NCBI GenBank assembly: GCA_965204875.1
Contig: OZ242020.1
Location: 2,046,001-2,110,000, forward strand
Direction of reading: 5' to 3'
DNA length: 64,000 nt
Origin: Aldehydirespirator sp965204875
GTDB taxonomy: Bacteria; Actinomycetota; Acidimicrobiia; Acidimicrobiales; Aldehydirespiratoraceae
Both the position numbers and the translations under genes were made by a program. Positions within the stretch are counted from its first letter, which is position 1, and each line of letters begins with the position of its first letter. This document shows, in pieces, positions 7,779 to 16,686 of this stretch. The notes beneath the pieces were generated by a model. It did not search any database and was not told the DNA's origin. It saw only the letters and a program-made list of their open reading frames with translations.

Positions 7779-8747
7779 ATGACTCAGCGATACGGCATCA
7801 CCGTGCCCTTCTCCGGCCCGCTGCACACCCAGCGGGCACGTTTCGAGGAGTTGGCCGAACTCGGATACACCGACGTGTGGTCGGCAGAGTCGGACGGGTT
7901 CGACGGGCTGACGACCCTGACCCTGGCGGCGGCCTGGGCGCCGTCGTTGCGGCTGGGCACGGCCATCCTGCCCGTGTTCACCCGCGGCCCCGCCCTGCTG
8001 GCGCAGTCGGCGGCGTCGCTGGCATCGGCGGCACCGGGCCGTTTCGTGCTGGGAATCGGCTCGTCGTCGGACGTGATCGTGCAGCGCTGGAACGCCATGG
8101 ACTTCGACCGCCCCTACGCCAGGGTGCGTGACACGGTCCGGTTCCTGCGGGCCGCGCTGGGCGGCGAGAAGGTCACCGCAGACTACGACACCTTCGCAGT
8201 GCGCGGCTTCAGGCTCAGCGTGAGGGTGCAGGAGCCGGTGCCGATCTTCGTGGCCGCCCTGCGCGAGCGGATGCTGCGCCTCGCCGCACGCGAGGCCGAT
8301 GGAGCGATCGTCAACTGGCTCTCCACCAGCGACGTGGCCCGCGTGGAGAGCATCGTCCGCTCCGAGAGCGCCACCGCGGAGCTGGTCGCCCGGATCTTCG
8401 TGATACCCACGCCCGACCGCGAGGCGGCGATATCTGCGGGCAGGTTCATCCTTGCGGCCTACATCAACGTTCCCGTGTACCGTGCCTTTCATGAGTGGCT
8501 CGGCCGCGGCGATGCGCTCGGCGAGCACTGGGCGCAGTGGGACTCCGGCGACCGCCGCGGCTCGCTGGAGAAGATTCCCGAGCACGTGGTGGATGAGCTG
8601 CTCGTGCACGGCGAGCCCGACGAGTGCCGCAGGCAGATCCTCGGCTACATCGACAGCGGCATCACCTGCACGGCGCCAATGGTGCTGCCGGTGCCGGGAG
8701 TCGACAGCTTCGAGGTGGTGCGGGCGCTCGCTCCCGCCGCCTCCTGA
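7779..8747 (+). CDS. LLM class F420-dependent oxidoreductase
   Basis: A 322-residue luciferase-like monooxygenase-fold (TIM barrel) protein. It starts MTQRYGITVPFSGPL and has the family blocks LAELGYTDVWSAE near residue 30, LRLGTAILPVFTRGPALLAQ near residue 53, and GRFVLGIGSSSDVIV near residue 88. It ends with a helical region ending in DECRRQILGYIDSGI. Actinobacterial members use F420 to reduce or oxidise ketones, alcohols or lipids; the substrate is not predictable. The ATG at 7779 gives the expected N terminus. Its 3' end is duplicated downstream. Confidence 0.82.
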   Translation: MTQRYGITVPFSGPLHTQRARFEELAELGYTDVWSAESDGFDGLTTLTLAAAWAPSLRLGTAILPVFTRGPALLAQSAASLASAAPGRFVLGIGSSSDVIVQRWNAMDFDRPYARVRDTVRFLRAALGGEKVTADYDTFAVRGFRLSVRVQEPVPIFVAALRERMLRLAAREADGAIVNWLSTSDVARVESIVRSESATAELVARIFVIPTPDREAAISAGRFILAAYINVPVYRAFHEWLGRGDALGEHWAQWDSGDRRGSLEKIPEHVVDELLVHGEPDECRRQILGYIDSGITCTAPMVLPVPGVDSFEVVRALAPAAS

Positions 8748-8818
8748 AGTCACCGGGCCGAGGATGACGGCGCGTCCTGAAGTAGTGCGGGCGCCCGCGC
8801 CTGCCGCCTCCTGAAGTC
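8718..8818. repeat. Duplicated 3' tail of the LLM gene (period 67 bp, sub-period 33/34)
   Basis: The last 30 bases of the gene plus the stop (8718-8751) recur at 8785-8818 with 31 of 34 matches. The core CCTGAAGT, which includes the TGA, also occurs midway at 8775, so it appears three times at 33-34 bp steps. Confidence 0.8.
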
Positions 8819-8889
8819 GTTGGCCGCGTGATGCTCTGGTGTCGGGTTCGCGTGGAGTGCGCCCAGCGAGCGGGCGGCGATGCAGGCGG

Positions 8890-9711
8890 CTACGGGGATC
8901 GTGTGAGCGTTCGGCGCATCCTGCGCATGCCTGCGAGCCAGCGCTCCCGGTCGCCGGCGCGGCGCTGCTCGTAGTCGGCCACCTCGGGGTGGGGCAGCAC
9001 TAGGAAGCGATCCTCGCGCAGCGCCTGCAGGGTGACCTCGGCCACCTGTTCGGGCTCCATCAGGCCGAGTCCCCGCACCTGGCTGACACCCAGCTGGCCA
9101 TCCGCCTCTGTCATGGGTGTGCGCACGCCCTGCGGGCAGAGGCATGACACCCGCACGCCGTCGTCTCCGTGCGTGATGGATATCCACTCGGCCAGCCCCA
9201 CGGCGGCGTGCTTGGTGACGGCGTAGGAGGCGGTGCCCAGGCCCGTGAGCAACCCCGCAGCCGAGGCCGTCACCAGCAAATGCCCGGACCGGCGCTGTGT
9301 CCAGAGCGGTACGAGGTGGCGGCAGGCGATCACATGCGCCAGCACGTTCACCTCCCACAGCCGGTTCCAGGCCTCGTCGGGACGCTCCAGCCCGCCGGGG
9401 TCTGCGATGCCTGCGTTGCCGCACCACAGCTCCAGAGCGCCGAGCTCGTCCTCGACCCGGCGTATGAGAGCGGCGACCGCAGCCTCGTCGGTGACGTCGA
9501 GGCCGACGCCGAAACCGCCGGTACCGCTTGCCCGCCCGGCACCGCCGCTGATCTCGGCCGCGATCTCGGCGGCAACGGACTCCGCGCCGAGCCGGTCGAG
9601 ATCGGCCGCCACCACCGTGGCGCCCGCATCGAGTGCCAGGGCCCTCGCCAGCGCCCTGCCGATCCCGCTGGCCGCGCCCGTGACCACCGCCACGGCTCCC
9701 TGAAGCTCCAC
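8890..9711 (-). CDS. Short-chain dehydrogenase/reductase (SDR)
   Basis: A 273-residue classical SDR. It has the Rossmann glycine motif TGAASGIG at residues 11-18, the NAG motif (CGNAGIAD) near residue 100, the catalytic serine region VTASAAGLL, and the catalytic YAVTK motif near residue 165. A QGVRTPM segment follows, typical of substrate-loop regions. Cofactor choice (NAD or NADP) and substrate are not certain; VAADLDR after the second beta strand favours NAD. The GTG at 9711 places the glycine motif at the usual distance. Its promoter side contains CTTAGGCGCCCCGCC twice in tandem (period 16). Confidence 0.85.
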   Translation of the reverse strand: MELQGAVAVVTGAASGIGRALARALALDAGATVVAADLDRLGAESVAAEIAAEISGGAGRASGTGGFGVGLDVTDEAAVAALIRRVEDELGALELWCGNAGIADPGGLERPDEAWNRLWEVNVLAHVIACRHLVPLWTQRRSGHLLVTASAAGLLTGLGTASYAVTKHAAVGLAEWISITHGDDGVRVSCLCPQGVRTPMTEADGQLGVSQVRGLGLMEPEQVAEVTLQALREDRFLVLPHPEVADYEQRRAGDRERWLAGMRRMRRTLTRSP

Positions 9712-9789
9712 GCCGTAGAGCTTAGGCGCCCCGCCCTTAGGCGCCCCGCCGCCACCGGACGGTGAGCGCCCGCTCGCAGCGAACGTCGC

Positions 9790-10350
9790 TCAGCGCAGTA
9801 TCCGCCTGGCCGCTGAGGCAAGCAGGGCGCCTGCGGTCATCCCTGCCGCCACGTCGCTGGCGTGGTGAAGGCGAACGTGGATGCGGCTCAGCGACACCAC
9901 TAGCGCCAGCCCGAACCACACCGGCGTGAAGCGGCTGCGGCGTGACAGCAGCGCCGCCGCCACAACCGCCGCGCTCGCGTGACCGCTCGGGAAGCTGCTC
10001 GTGAGAGGCTGGCGCAACCGGTGCGGGCGCGTTGCGGTGTGCTGTGGCCGAGTCCTGCGGAACAGCGACTTCAATCCACCGTTCACGACGGCCGAATCCG
10101 CCGCGAGCACGAGGCTCAACTCCACTGCGCACCGCTTGTCGCGGCGAGCCGCGGCCTGCGCGATCCCGAGCGCGTGCCACAGCCTGGAATGGTTGGCCGC
10201 TTCCGACGCTCCGTAGAACAGCCGGTCCAGCGCCGGGCGACCCCGCAGGCGCCGCTCCCACCAGGCGTCGACGCTCGCATCGATGCGGTCAAGCAACTTC
10301 CAGGCAGGATCCAACAGATCACTCCCCGCATCCGGCGGTGCAGGCGTCAC
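9790..10350 (-). CDS. PAP2 family phosphatase
   Basis: A phosphatidic acid phosphatase type 2 protein with the complete three-part signature: K-S-L-F-R-R-T-R-P, then SSFPSGHAS, then SRIHVRLHHASD near the C terminus. These form the vanadium-haloperoxidase-like active site that removes phosphate from lipid phosphates at the membrane. Two short hydrophobic spans flank the motifs. The start is uncertain. The open frame extends to 10485, but its first residues come from duplicated vanW tail sequence, so I placed the start at the GTG at 10350 (186 residues). A later non-ATG start is possible. Confidence 0.7.
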   Translation of the reverse strand: MTPAPPDAGSDLLDPAWKLLDRIDASVDAWWERRLRGRPALDRLFYGASEAANHSRLWHALGIAQAAARRDKRCAVELSLVLAADSAVVNGGLKSLFRRTRPQHTATRPHRLRQPLTSSFPSGHASAAVVAAALLSRRSRFTPVWFGLALVVSLSRIHVRLHHASDVAAGMTAGALLASAARRILR

Positions 10351-10514
10351 GCCCACGAGTCCTGGTCGCCGCCCATTCTGGTCATTGCGTGCATCCGGCG
10401 ATTGCGGTGTTACTCCACGCCGCGCTCGGTGGTGCAATTCTTGGTGGAGTTGGTGCCACCCACGACTCCAGGTCGCTCGTCTCACAGCTCATTCGCATCC
10501 GGCGGTGCAGGCGG
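10328..10514. repeat. Duplicated vanW 3' tail (three copies)
   Basis: The end of the vanW gene on the minus strand (GCATCCGGCG on plus at 10495) recurs at 10391 and 10328. The block CATCCGGCGGTGCAGGCG is identical in the first and third copies. The middle copy keeps the TCA (minus-strand TGA). The copies extend into the possible 5' part of the PAP2 frame. Confidence 0.75.
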
Positions 10515-12264
10515 GCTCGGGCAGAGTGGTGCTCGGAGCGGTGGACGTGGTGCTCGGGGCTGTCGTCGTGGTGCTCGGAGCGGTGGAGCTGCCGTCGCAG
10601 CGCGTCGCCTCGGGGCGGTATTGCGCCCAGACGGTGTCGGTCTCGCTGCGCCCGTCTGCGAGCCATGTGCGCGTGCGCTCGGTGGTCACCCGAGTGCAGG
10701 AAGTGCCGACGGATCTCGTCCGCTGCCCGGTCTGCTCAGCGAGCACCGACGGGGTGGAGTACATCTTGACGGTGATCGACGTCGCCGTCGTGGTCGGCCA
10801 CAGCATCACCGCGTGGGGCGTGTTGTTCTCGAGGACGAGGTCGGGTTTGGGGTACGACACCGTCGCCTCGCGTCCGAAGGGGTAGCGGCTCAGGTAGATC
10901 GTGTGGCTCTGGTACTCGATGAAGTCGAGCCCGGCGAAGAAGGCCGCGTTGAACAGCGTCGTCGCGTACTGCGAGATGCCTCCTCCCACTGAGTCCACGA
11001 ACATGCCGTCGAGGATCATGCCCGCCGGAACGAAGCCCTTCGCCGCGGTGCGGGGCCCCACGAACTCGTTGACCGAGAACCGCCGGCCGGGCTCGATGAT
11101 CACGCCACGGGTCAGCTCGGCGATCCGGGCGATGTTCACGACGCGTTGCTGGCCGGCCTGGAAATTGGTGGTGAACTCGCTCACGACCTCTGTGATGCCC
11201 AGCGACTCCGCCCACTCGCGACCCCTCGGGTGCGGCACTGAAGCGGCGGGAACCCTGACAACCTCTAGGTCGCCGTACATGCCCCACAGGATCCACGCGG
11301 CCGCGGTGTCGCTGCAGCACTTGGATCCGGGCTCTCCGCCGGAGATCACGACGGCGCCCGCGTCGTCGATCGAGACGGTCGCCGGCGCTCCCTCGGTGCC
11401 GACCCCGACGAAGAGGCTGGCGAGGGTGTTGGCGAACTTGTCGTCGAGGGCGAGGCGTGTGTTGTGGCGGTCGCCCTCGAGCACGATGAAGTTGCGCAGG
11501 GCCTGCTCGCCTATGCGAAAGACCTGCTCGAACCCGTCGAGTTGCAGCCGGACGCCTCCTGCGGTGATCTCGTTGGCCTGAGCGGCCAGGGTCGTGGCCA
11601 GCTCGAGCGCCACCGGGTCGGCCGGGACCATCCCGGCGATCGGCACGACGACGGTCACCCTCGCGCCCATGGCACCCGTGACGGCCTTCTCAAGCCGCCG
11701 TGCCAGCAGCTCCATGTCGGGTATGGCGATCTCTGTGGTGGCGACCGGCTCGAAGGCGCCGTCGACGAGGGCTATCCGCGGGGTCTCGGGGTCGGTGTAG
11801 GGGGTCACGGCGCCCTGGAGGCGGGAGACGTCGGTGGCTATCGACGGCTCGACGTTCCGCGTGGCGAACAGGTCGAGCAGCCAGGCTGCCGGGCGCACCA
11901 CGGGCGGCGGCGGCTTGTCGGCCTCGGCAAGTGTGCGCTCGGTGTCGAGGGAGATGCCCAGCTCCTCGGCGGTGACCGTGATGGTGTGGTCCTGGAACTG
12001 GAGCTCGATCACGGTGGAGGCAACGTCGCTGCGCAGCGGCTCGAGGGCCTCGGTCGCCTCCCTTGGCGCCAGCCCGCCGATGTTGATTCCCGCCACCTCG
12101 GCACCGGGGCGGATGTGGTCGCTCCGGCGGTTCTCGTCCACTGCCCAGACGACGATGAGCGCGCCGACGATGGTCGTGACGATGACGATCCCGGGCCAGA
12201 ACCAGCCCCCCCTGCGGATCCGGGCCAGCGTTCTTTGCAGCCCGGCAAGCCAACGTCTGAGCAC
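10489..12264 (-). CDS. VanW family protein with peptidoglycan-binding-like domains
   Basis: A 591-residue membrane-anchored protein. There is a short cytoplasmic N terminus, one transmembrane helix at about residues 22-42, two repeated PG_binding_4-like modules (about 50-330), then a VanW domain (about 340-500) with FSVNEFVGPRTAAKGF and the signature GGGISQYATTLFNAAFFAGL. The last 35 residues are a Ser/Thr/Pro tail of repeated APSTT words ending in a Cys-containing tip. It is probably an extracytoplasmic cell-wall protein. VanW was named from vancomycin resistance clusters but its biochemical role is not established. The start is a GTG at 12264. Confidence 0.85.
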   Translation of the reverse strand: MLRRWLAGLQRTLARIRRGGWFWPGIVIVTTIVGALIVVWAVDENRRSDHIRPGAEVAGINIGGLAPREATEALEPLRSDVASTVIELQFQDHTITVTAEELGISLDTERTLAEADKPPPPVVRPAAWLLDLFATRNVEPSIATDVSRLQGAVTPYTDPETPRIALVDGAFEPVATTEIAIPDMELLARRLEKAVTGAMGARVTVVVPIAGMVPADPVALELATTLAAQANEITAGGVRLQLDGFEQVFRIGEQALRNFIVLEGDRHNTRLALDDKFANTLASLFVGVGTEGAPATVSIDDAGAVVISGGEPGSKCCSDTAAAWILWGMYGDLEVVRVPAASVPHPRGREWAESLGITEVVSEFTTNFQAGQQRVVNIARIAELTRGVIIEPGRRFSVNEFVGPRTAAKGFVPAGMILDGMFVDSVGGGISQYATTLFNAAFFAGLDFIEYQSHTIYLSRYPFGREATVSYPKPDLVLENNTPHAVMLWPTTTATSITVKMYSTPSVLAEQTGQRTRSVGTSCTRVTTERTRTWLADGRSETDTVWAQYRPEATRCDGSSTAPSTTTTAPSTTSTAPSTTLPEPACTAGCE

Positions 12265-12303
12265 CTTCGGGAGGGTACCTGCGGCGTGTGACGCAGGGCA
12301 GCC

Positions 12304-12412
12304 TCTAGAACAGCCTCGACCAGCTCTAGAAGAGCCTCAACCGGGCGGGAGCGCGTGAGCGACGCTGTGGTGGAAGGGTCGCGACCGGCCTCTAGAACAG
12401 CCTCAACTCGTT
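12304..12412. repeat. Duplicated nucS 3' tail (three copies of the TCTAGA block)
   Basis: The nucS stop region (plus-strand TCTAGAACAGCCTCAAC from 12391) recurs at 12304 and 12325, at steps of 21 and 66 bp. All copies retain the CTA (minus-strand TAG). They fill most of the 127 bp between nucS and vanW. Confidence 0.75.
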
Positions 12413-13060
12413 GGACTCGATGCCCCGGAGCTCGTCGTAGTCCACCTCCACGCAGTCGATGTGCCGATCCGAGGCCAGGACCTTGGCCTGGGGCCGGATC
12501 GAGCCGGCCACCAGCACGCCCCGCACCGGTGCCACCGCCGGGTCGGCGTTGAGGAAGTCGAGGTAGCGGGTCAACTGCTCCACCCCGTCGATCTCGCCCT
12601 GGCGCTTCACCTCCACGGCCACGGCGTTGCCCGAGGCGTCGCGGCACAGCAGGTCGACCGGCCCGATCGCGGTCGGGTACTCCCGCCGGACGAGCGTCAG
12701 CCCCTCCGCAATGGTCGACGGGTTGTCCGCCAGCAGTTTCTGAAGCTGGGTCTCCACGCCGTCCTTCTGCAGGCCGGGGTCGTTGCCCATGTCGTGGCTG
12801 CTGTCGTGGAGGATCTCCTCGACGGTGATGGTGAGCGTCTCGGAGCGACCGGGAGAGGTGACCCTCCAGACGCCCGTGTCGTGGTCGATGACCAGCCGGT
12901 TCGGGGCGTTCATCCAGTTGAGGGGCTTGTACGCGCCGCCGTCGGCGTGGATGGCGACGCAGCCGTCGGCCTTCACCATGATGAGCCGCACCGCTGATGG
13001 CAGATGGGCCCGCAGCCGCCCGCCGTAGTCGACGGCGCAGCGGGCTATCACAAGCCGCAC
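12392..13060 (-). CDS. nucS: Mismatch-specific endonuclease NucS/EndoMS
   Basis: A 222-residue protein matching the length and start of actinobacterial NucS (VRLVIARCAVDYGGRL, then VKADGCVAIHADGGAYKPLNWM). The C-terminal RecB-like nuclease domain has GPVDLLCRD near residue 130 and AVEVKRQGEIDGVEQLTRYL, supplying the D-E-K catalytic residues. It ends in LRLF, the C-terminal beta-clamp-binding motif. NucS cuts G-T, G-G and T-T mismatches and replaces MutS/MutL repair in actinobacteria. The GTG at 13060 was chosen over upstream codons from the family N terminus. Confidence 0.92.
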   Translation of the reverse strand: MRLVIARCAVDYGGRLRAHLPSAVRLIMVKADGCVAIHADGGAYKPLNWMNAPNRLVIDHDTGVWRVTSPGRSETLTITVEEILHDSSHDMGNDPGLQKDGVETQLQKLLADNPSTIAEGLTLVRREYPTAIGPVDLLCRDASGNAVAVEVKRQGEIDGVEQLTRYLDFLNADPAVAPVRGVLVAGSIRPQAKVLASDRHIDCVEVDYDELRGIESNELRLF

Positions 13061-13180
13061 GGCAGAACAAGGTAGCGCTCTCGGCAGCCCCGCGCCCGAG
13101 TCCCTTCGAGCGGTGCGGGCGCCACACGGGATCATGCACGTCGAGCGCCGCCCGTAGCAAAGCGCCCGCTACCTGCGCCG

Positions 13181-13440
13181 GATCCAAGTAAAGCGATTGC
13201 GGTTTTGCTTTACTTAGATTTGCGCTAAGTAAAGCGCCCGTTACCCACACTCGATCTAAGTAAAGCGACTACGGGTTTGCGTTACTTAGATTTGTGCTAA
13301 GTAACGTCCCCGTTACCTGCGGCTGATCTAAGTAAGCGATTGCGGGTTTGCTTTACTTGGATCTGCGCGTAGTAAAGCGCCCGTTACCTCCGGCCAATCT
13401 AAGTAAAATAATCATCAGGGTGGTTTACTTGTGAGTGGGA
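13181..13440. repeat. 72-bp hairpin-bearing tandem array before fic
   Basis: Three tandem units start at 13181, 13253 and 13325 (periods 72 and 72; the third is one base short), with a degenerate fourth from 13396 and a decayed one before 13181. Each unit carries an inverted pair, AAGTAAAGC then GCTTTACTT with a loop of about 12 bases, plus a further direct AAGTAAAG site. The array fills the 430-bp divergent gap between nucS and fic. It is AT-richer than its surroundings and I see no gene in it. Confidence 0.9.
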
Positions 13441-13490
13441 AGTAGCTAGGATCCAAACTCGTTTCGAGCCTATTCAATACAGGTACCCGC

Positions 13491-14663
13491 ATGCAGTCGA
13501 GCGCCTTCCCTTCCCAAGAACGTGGCAGCGTCCTCAGGACGCCTGAGGGCTTCTGGGCGTTCCACCCCAAACCCCTGCCTCGCAGGTACCGGCTGCCGTT
13601 CGAGCTGACCTCACTGCTGGACGAGGCTACCGGGGTCTTGCATCGCCTCGGCGGGGTGGGACGGCTGCTGCCTAATCCTCACCTGCTGATCGGGCCGCAC
13701 CTGCGGATCGAGGCCGTTCTGAGTTCGCGCATCGAGGGCACCCGCACCGAGATGACGCAGTTGCTGCGGGTCGAGGCCGGCGAGAGGTCCGCGGCGGGCG
13801 GTGCCGATGAAGAGGCGCAAGAGGTGCTCAACTACATCGTCGCCACCGAGCACGGGATCGCCCGGATCCGAGCGGGCTTTCCGGTCTCGATCCGGCTCTT
13901 CCGGGAGATGCACGAGCTTCTCCTGGCTGGAGTCAGGGGCCAGGACAAACGTCCTGGAGAACTGCGCAAGAGCCCGGTGTGGATCGGCGGCGCCAACCTC
14001 AACGATGCAGTATTCGTGCCGCCGCCGCCCACCGAGATGCTCGATGCTCTGGGCGACCTCGAGCGGTTCATGCACGAGCACGAGTTGCCGTTGCTGGTTC
14101 AACTCGCCCTGGCCCACTACCAGTTCGAGGCGATCCACCCGTTCCTCGACGGCAACGGCCGGATCGGAAGGCTGCTGATCCTGTTGATGCTGCTGGAGCG
14201 TGGGGTCCTGTCCCAGCCGCTGCTGTACCTGTCGGCCTTCTTCGAGCAGCGTCGATCCGAGTACTACGACCATCTGCTTGCCACGAGCCAGCACGGTGAC
14301 CCCGCTCCCTGGATCCGCTTCTTCCTTGAGGGGGTGAGGCTGCAGGCACGCGACGCCGAGGAGCGAACCGTCCGGCTGGTCGAGCTTCAAGAGCAGATGC
14401 GTGGCGAGTTGCTCGCAGAGGGCCGGCCTTCCTCGGTGTTGCGGCTGGCCGAGTTGCTGTTCGTGGCGCCCGTGGTAAGCGCCTCGATGGCGGCGGCCCG
14501 GCTCGGGGCTACTAGGCCAACGGTTTACAGGGCGATAGCCGCGTTGCAGGAGCGCGGCGATCTTCAGGAGATAACCGGCCGCCAGCGGCACCGGCTCTAC
14601 GAGGCACCCGAGATCTTCCAGGCCGTCTACGGCCCGATCGAGGCCGGTGACACGGAGGAGTAG
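13491..14663 (+). CDS. Fic family protein (AMP transferase-like) with wHTH
   Basis: A 390-residue class II Fic protein. The N-terminal inhibitory helix SSRIEGT at about residues 80-86 fits (S/T)xxxE(G/N). The central Fic core has the complete catalytic motif HPFLDGNGRIGR near residue 220 with the upstream flap region. The C-terminal region (about 320-375) is a winged-helix-like segment (ASMAAARLGATRPTVYRAIAAL). Such proteins transfer AMP to target proteins or to themselves, with activity restrained by the inhibitory glutamate. The ATG at 13491 lies right after the hairpin array, which could be its operator region. Confidence 0.88.
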   Translation: MQSSAFPSQERGSVLRTPEGFWAFHPKPLPRRYRLPFELTSLLDEATGVLHRLGGVGRLLPNPHLLIGPHLRIEAVLSSRIEGTRTEMTQLLRVEAGERSAAGGADEEAQEVLNYIVATEHGIARIRAGFPVSIRLFREMHELLLAGVRGQDKRPGELRKSPVWIGGANLNDAVFVPPPPTEMLDALGDLERFMHEHELPLLVQLALAHYQFEAIHPFLDGNGRIGRLLILLMLLERGVLSQPLLYLSAFFEQRRSEYYDHLLATSQHGDPAPWIRFFLEGVRLQARDAEERTVRLVELQEQMRGELLAEGRPSSVLRLAELLFVAPVVSASMAAARLGATRPTVYRAIAALQERGDLQEITGRQRHRLYEAPEIFQAVYGPIEAGDTEE

Positions 14664-14744
14664 TCGCAGCCGCTACCTGCACAGCGAGGTGGACAGGACA
14701 CCCTGCAGCGCACGATCAAGCACAGCGACACGGAGGAATAGTCG
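14649..14744. repeat. Duplicated fic 3' tail (period 78 bp)
   Basis: The fic stop region (14649-14666) recurs at 14727-14744 with 17 of 18 matches, again including the in-frame TAG. The second copy lies about 45 bp before the next gene. Confidence 0.75.
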
Positions 14745-14787
14745 GAGCTCTCCACGATGGTGGGTGGCTGCGGTAGTGTCGGTGCCT

Positions 14788-15807
14788 GTGAAGGTTGACG
14801 GGTTGCTGACCGGTTCGATCGGCGATGCCGCGGCCGGTGCCGCCGACCTTGAGGCGTCCGGGTTCTCGGGTGCCTGGACGCTGGAGGGATCCCACGACCC
14901 GTTCCTGCCCCTGGCGGTGGCCGCTGGTCACACCAGCGAGATCCAGCTCGGGACGGCGATCGCCATCGCGTTCGCTCGCAACCCGATGCTGCTGGCAAAC
15001 ATCGGCTGGGATCTGCAGGCGCATTCGCGGGGCCGGTTCGTGCTGGGGCTCGGCAGCCAGATCAGGCCCCACATCACCAAGCGCTTCTCCATGGAGTGGA
15101 GCAGGCCGGCGGCGCGGATGTGCGAGATGGTGCAGGCCACGAGGGCCGTCTGGGACGCCTGGTGCAACGGCACCCGGCTGAGCTTCCGCGGCGACTTCTA
15201 CCAGCACACCCTGATGACCCCGATGTTCACCCCCGATGCGGCCGATCTGGGCGACTTCGGCCCGCCGCCGATCTTCCTGGCCGGTGTGGGCCCGCTGATG
15301 ACGGAGGTGGCGGGCGAGGTGTGCGACGGGTTCTTCTGCCACCCCTTCACCACCGAGCGATACCTCCGGCAGGTCACGCTGCCGGCGCTGGAGCGCGGCC
15401 GCGCCAGGGCTGGCGCGTCGATGGACGGTTTCGAGATCGCCGGCCCGTCGTTCGTGGTGACCGGGTGCAACGACGCCGAACTCGAGCGGGCGGCGGCGGC
15501 CACCCGCCGGCAGATCGCCTTCTACGGCTCGACGCCCGCCTACCGGCCGGTCCTGGAGATTCACGGCTGGGGCGACCTGCAGGGCGAGCTGAATGCGCTG
15601 TCGAAGCGGGGCGAGTGGGAGGCGATGGGTGCGCTCGTCGACGACGAGGTGCTCAACACCTTCGCCGTGGTCGGCACGCCCGAGCAGATCGCGCCCGAGC
15701 TGGGCCGGCGTTACGGCGACGTGATCAGCCGCATCTCCTTCCAGGGCCCGAACCGCGGCGACCCCGACCGCTGGCTCGGGGTGATGGAGGCACTCAAGGC
15801 TCTCTGA
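14788..15807 (+). CDS. LLM class F420-dependent oxidoreductase (TIGR03617-like)
   Basis: A 339-residue luciferase-like oxidoreductase beginning MKVDGLLTGS. The family blocks are ASGFSGAWTLEGSHDPFLPL near residue 28, IQLGTAIAIAFARNPMLLA near residue 53, GRFVLGLGSQI near residue 82, and FLAGVGPLMTEVAGEVCDGF near residue 170. These match the actinobacterial F420-dependent group that starts with MKVDG. The substrate is unknown. The GTG at 14788 was selected to give this N terminus; other GTGs at 14776 and 14782 are possible. The 3' end overlaps the convergent cysQ-like gene by 14 bases. Confidence 0.82.
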   Translation: MKVDGLLTGSIGDAAAGAADLEASGFSGAWTLEGSHDPFLPLAVAAGHTSEIQLGTAIAIAFARNPMLLANIGWDLQAHSRGRFVLGLGSQIRPHITKRFSMEWSRPAARMCEMVQATRAVWDAWCNGTRLSFRGDFYQHTLMTPMFTPDAADLGDFGPPPIFLAGVGPLMTEVAGEVCDGFFCHPFTTERYLRQVTLPALERGRARAGASMDGFEIAGPSFVVTGCNDAELERAAAATRRQIAFYGSTPAYRPVLEIHGWGDLQGELNALSKRGEWEAMGALVDDEVLNTFAVVGTPEQIAPELGRRYGDVISRISFQGPNRGDPDRWLGVMEALKAL

Positions 15808-16573
15808 GACCGATGGCGGCGAGCACTGCGCCGTGCAGTTCGGGGCGGCACACAACCAGGTCGGGCAGGTAGGGATCGGGCTGGTTGTAGCGCAGCTCGG
15901 TGCCGTCGATCCGGCTGACGGCGCACCCGGCGGCAGCGGCCACGGCCGTCGGGGCACAGGAGTCCCACTCGTACTGGCCACCGGCGTGGACGTAGATGTC
16001 GGCGTCGCCGCGCACGACCGCCATCGCCTTGGCACCTGCTGAGCCCAGCGACACCAACTCCGCGTCCAGTGCCTCGGCCACGGCGTCAGCGGCGGCCGGG
16101 GGCCGGGACCGCGACACCACCAGCCGGGGCCTGCCGGGACGGGCGGGCGGCAGTCTCGGCGGGTGCAGTGTGGAGAGGGTCAGCCCGAGCGCCGGCAGCG
16201 ACACAGCCCCGGCGGCGGGGCGCTCATCAACGGTCAGCGCCACATGCACGGCCCAGTCGCCGCGCCCCGGCTCGGAGAACTCCCGGGTGCCGTCAAGCGG
16301 ATCGATCACCCAGACCCGCCGCGAGCCGAGGCGGCGAGGGTCGTCCGCCGCCTCCTCGGAGAGCAGGGCGTCGCCGGGCCGAGTCTCGGCAAGCTGCCGC
16401 GACAGCATCTCCTGCGAGCAGCGGTCACCCTCGGCTCGCAACACCGCCGGGGGAGCATCCTGGCTCGCCAGCCTGTCCCGCAACTCCACCAGCAGCATCC
16501 CGGCCCGCTCCGCAGCCTCCGCGGCGAGCCTGTGATCATCGAGACCAACCAGCCCAGGTCCTACCTCAGACAC
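15794..16573 (-). CDS. cysQ: 3'(2'),5'-bisphosphate nucleotidase / inositol monophosphatase family
   Basis: A 259-residue metal-dependent phosphatase of the inositol monophosphatase superfamily. The first metal site is LLSEEAADDP near residue 70. The signature VWVIDPLDGTREFSE is at about residues 87-101, and the second signature YEWDSCAPTAVAAAAG is near residue 200. The REF after PLDGT is typical of CysQ-type enzymes that dephosphorylate PAP/PAPS, rather than of IMPases. The start is a GTG at 16573. It is divergent from vsr across 113 bp and converges with the LLM gene. Confidence 0.8.
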   Translation of the reverse strand: MSEVGPGLVGLDDHRLAAEAAERAGMLLVELRDRLASQDAPPAVLRAEGDRCSQEMLSRQLAETRPGDALLSEEAADDPRRLGSRRVWVIDPLDGTREFSEPGRGDWAVHVALTVDERPAAGAVSLPALGLTLSTLHPPRLPPARPGRPRLVVSRSRPPAAADAVAEALDAELVSLGSAGAKAMAVVRGDADIYVHAGGQYEWDSCAPTAVAAAAGCAVSRIDGTELRYNQPDPYLPDLVVCRPELHGAVLAAIGLREP

Positions 16574-16686
16574 CCCAACACGTTATGTCCGCTGGTTTCC
16601 GGTCTTCGATTGAAGGGTCCAGGCCGCTAGGAGCGCGCTGCCTGCGTCAGGATCCACACCCGTTCTCGGCACTATGGTCGAATGGT

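Noticed and set aside
13181..13440. Possible CRISPR array before fic
   Set aside because: Units are whole 72-bp tandem duplications with no unique spacers, and there are no cas genes.
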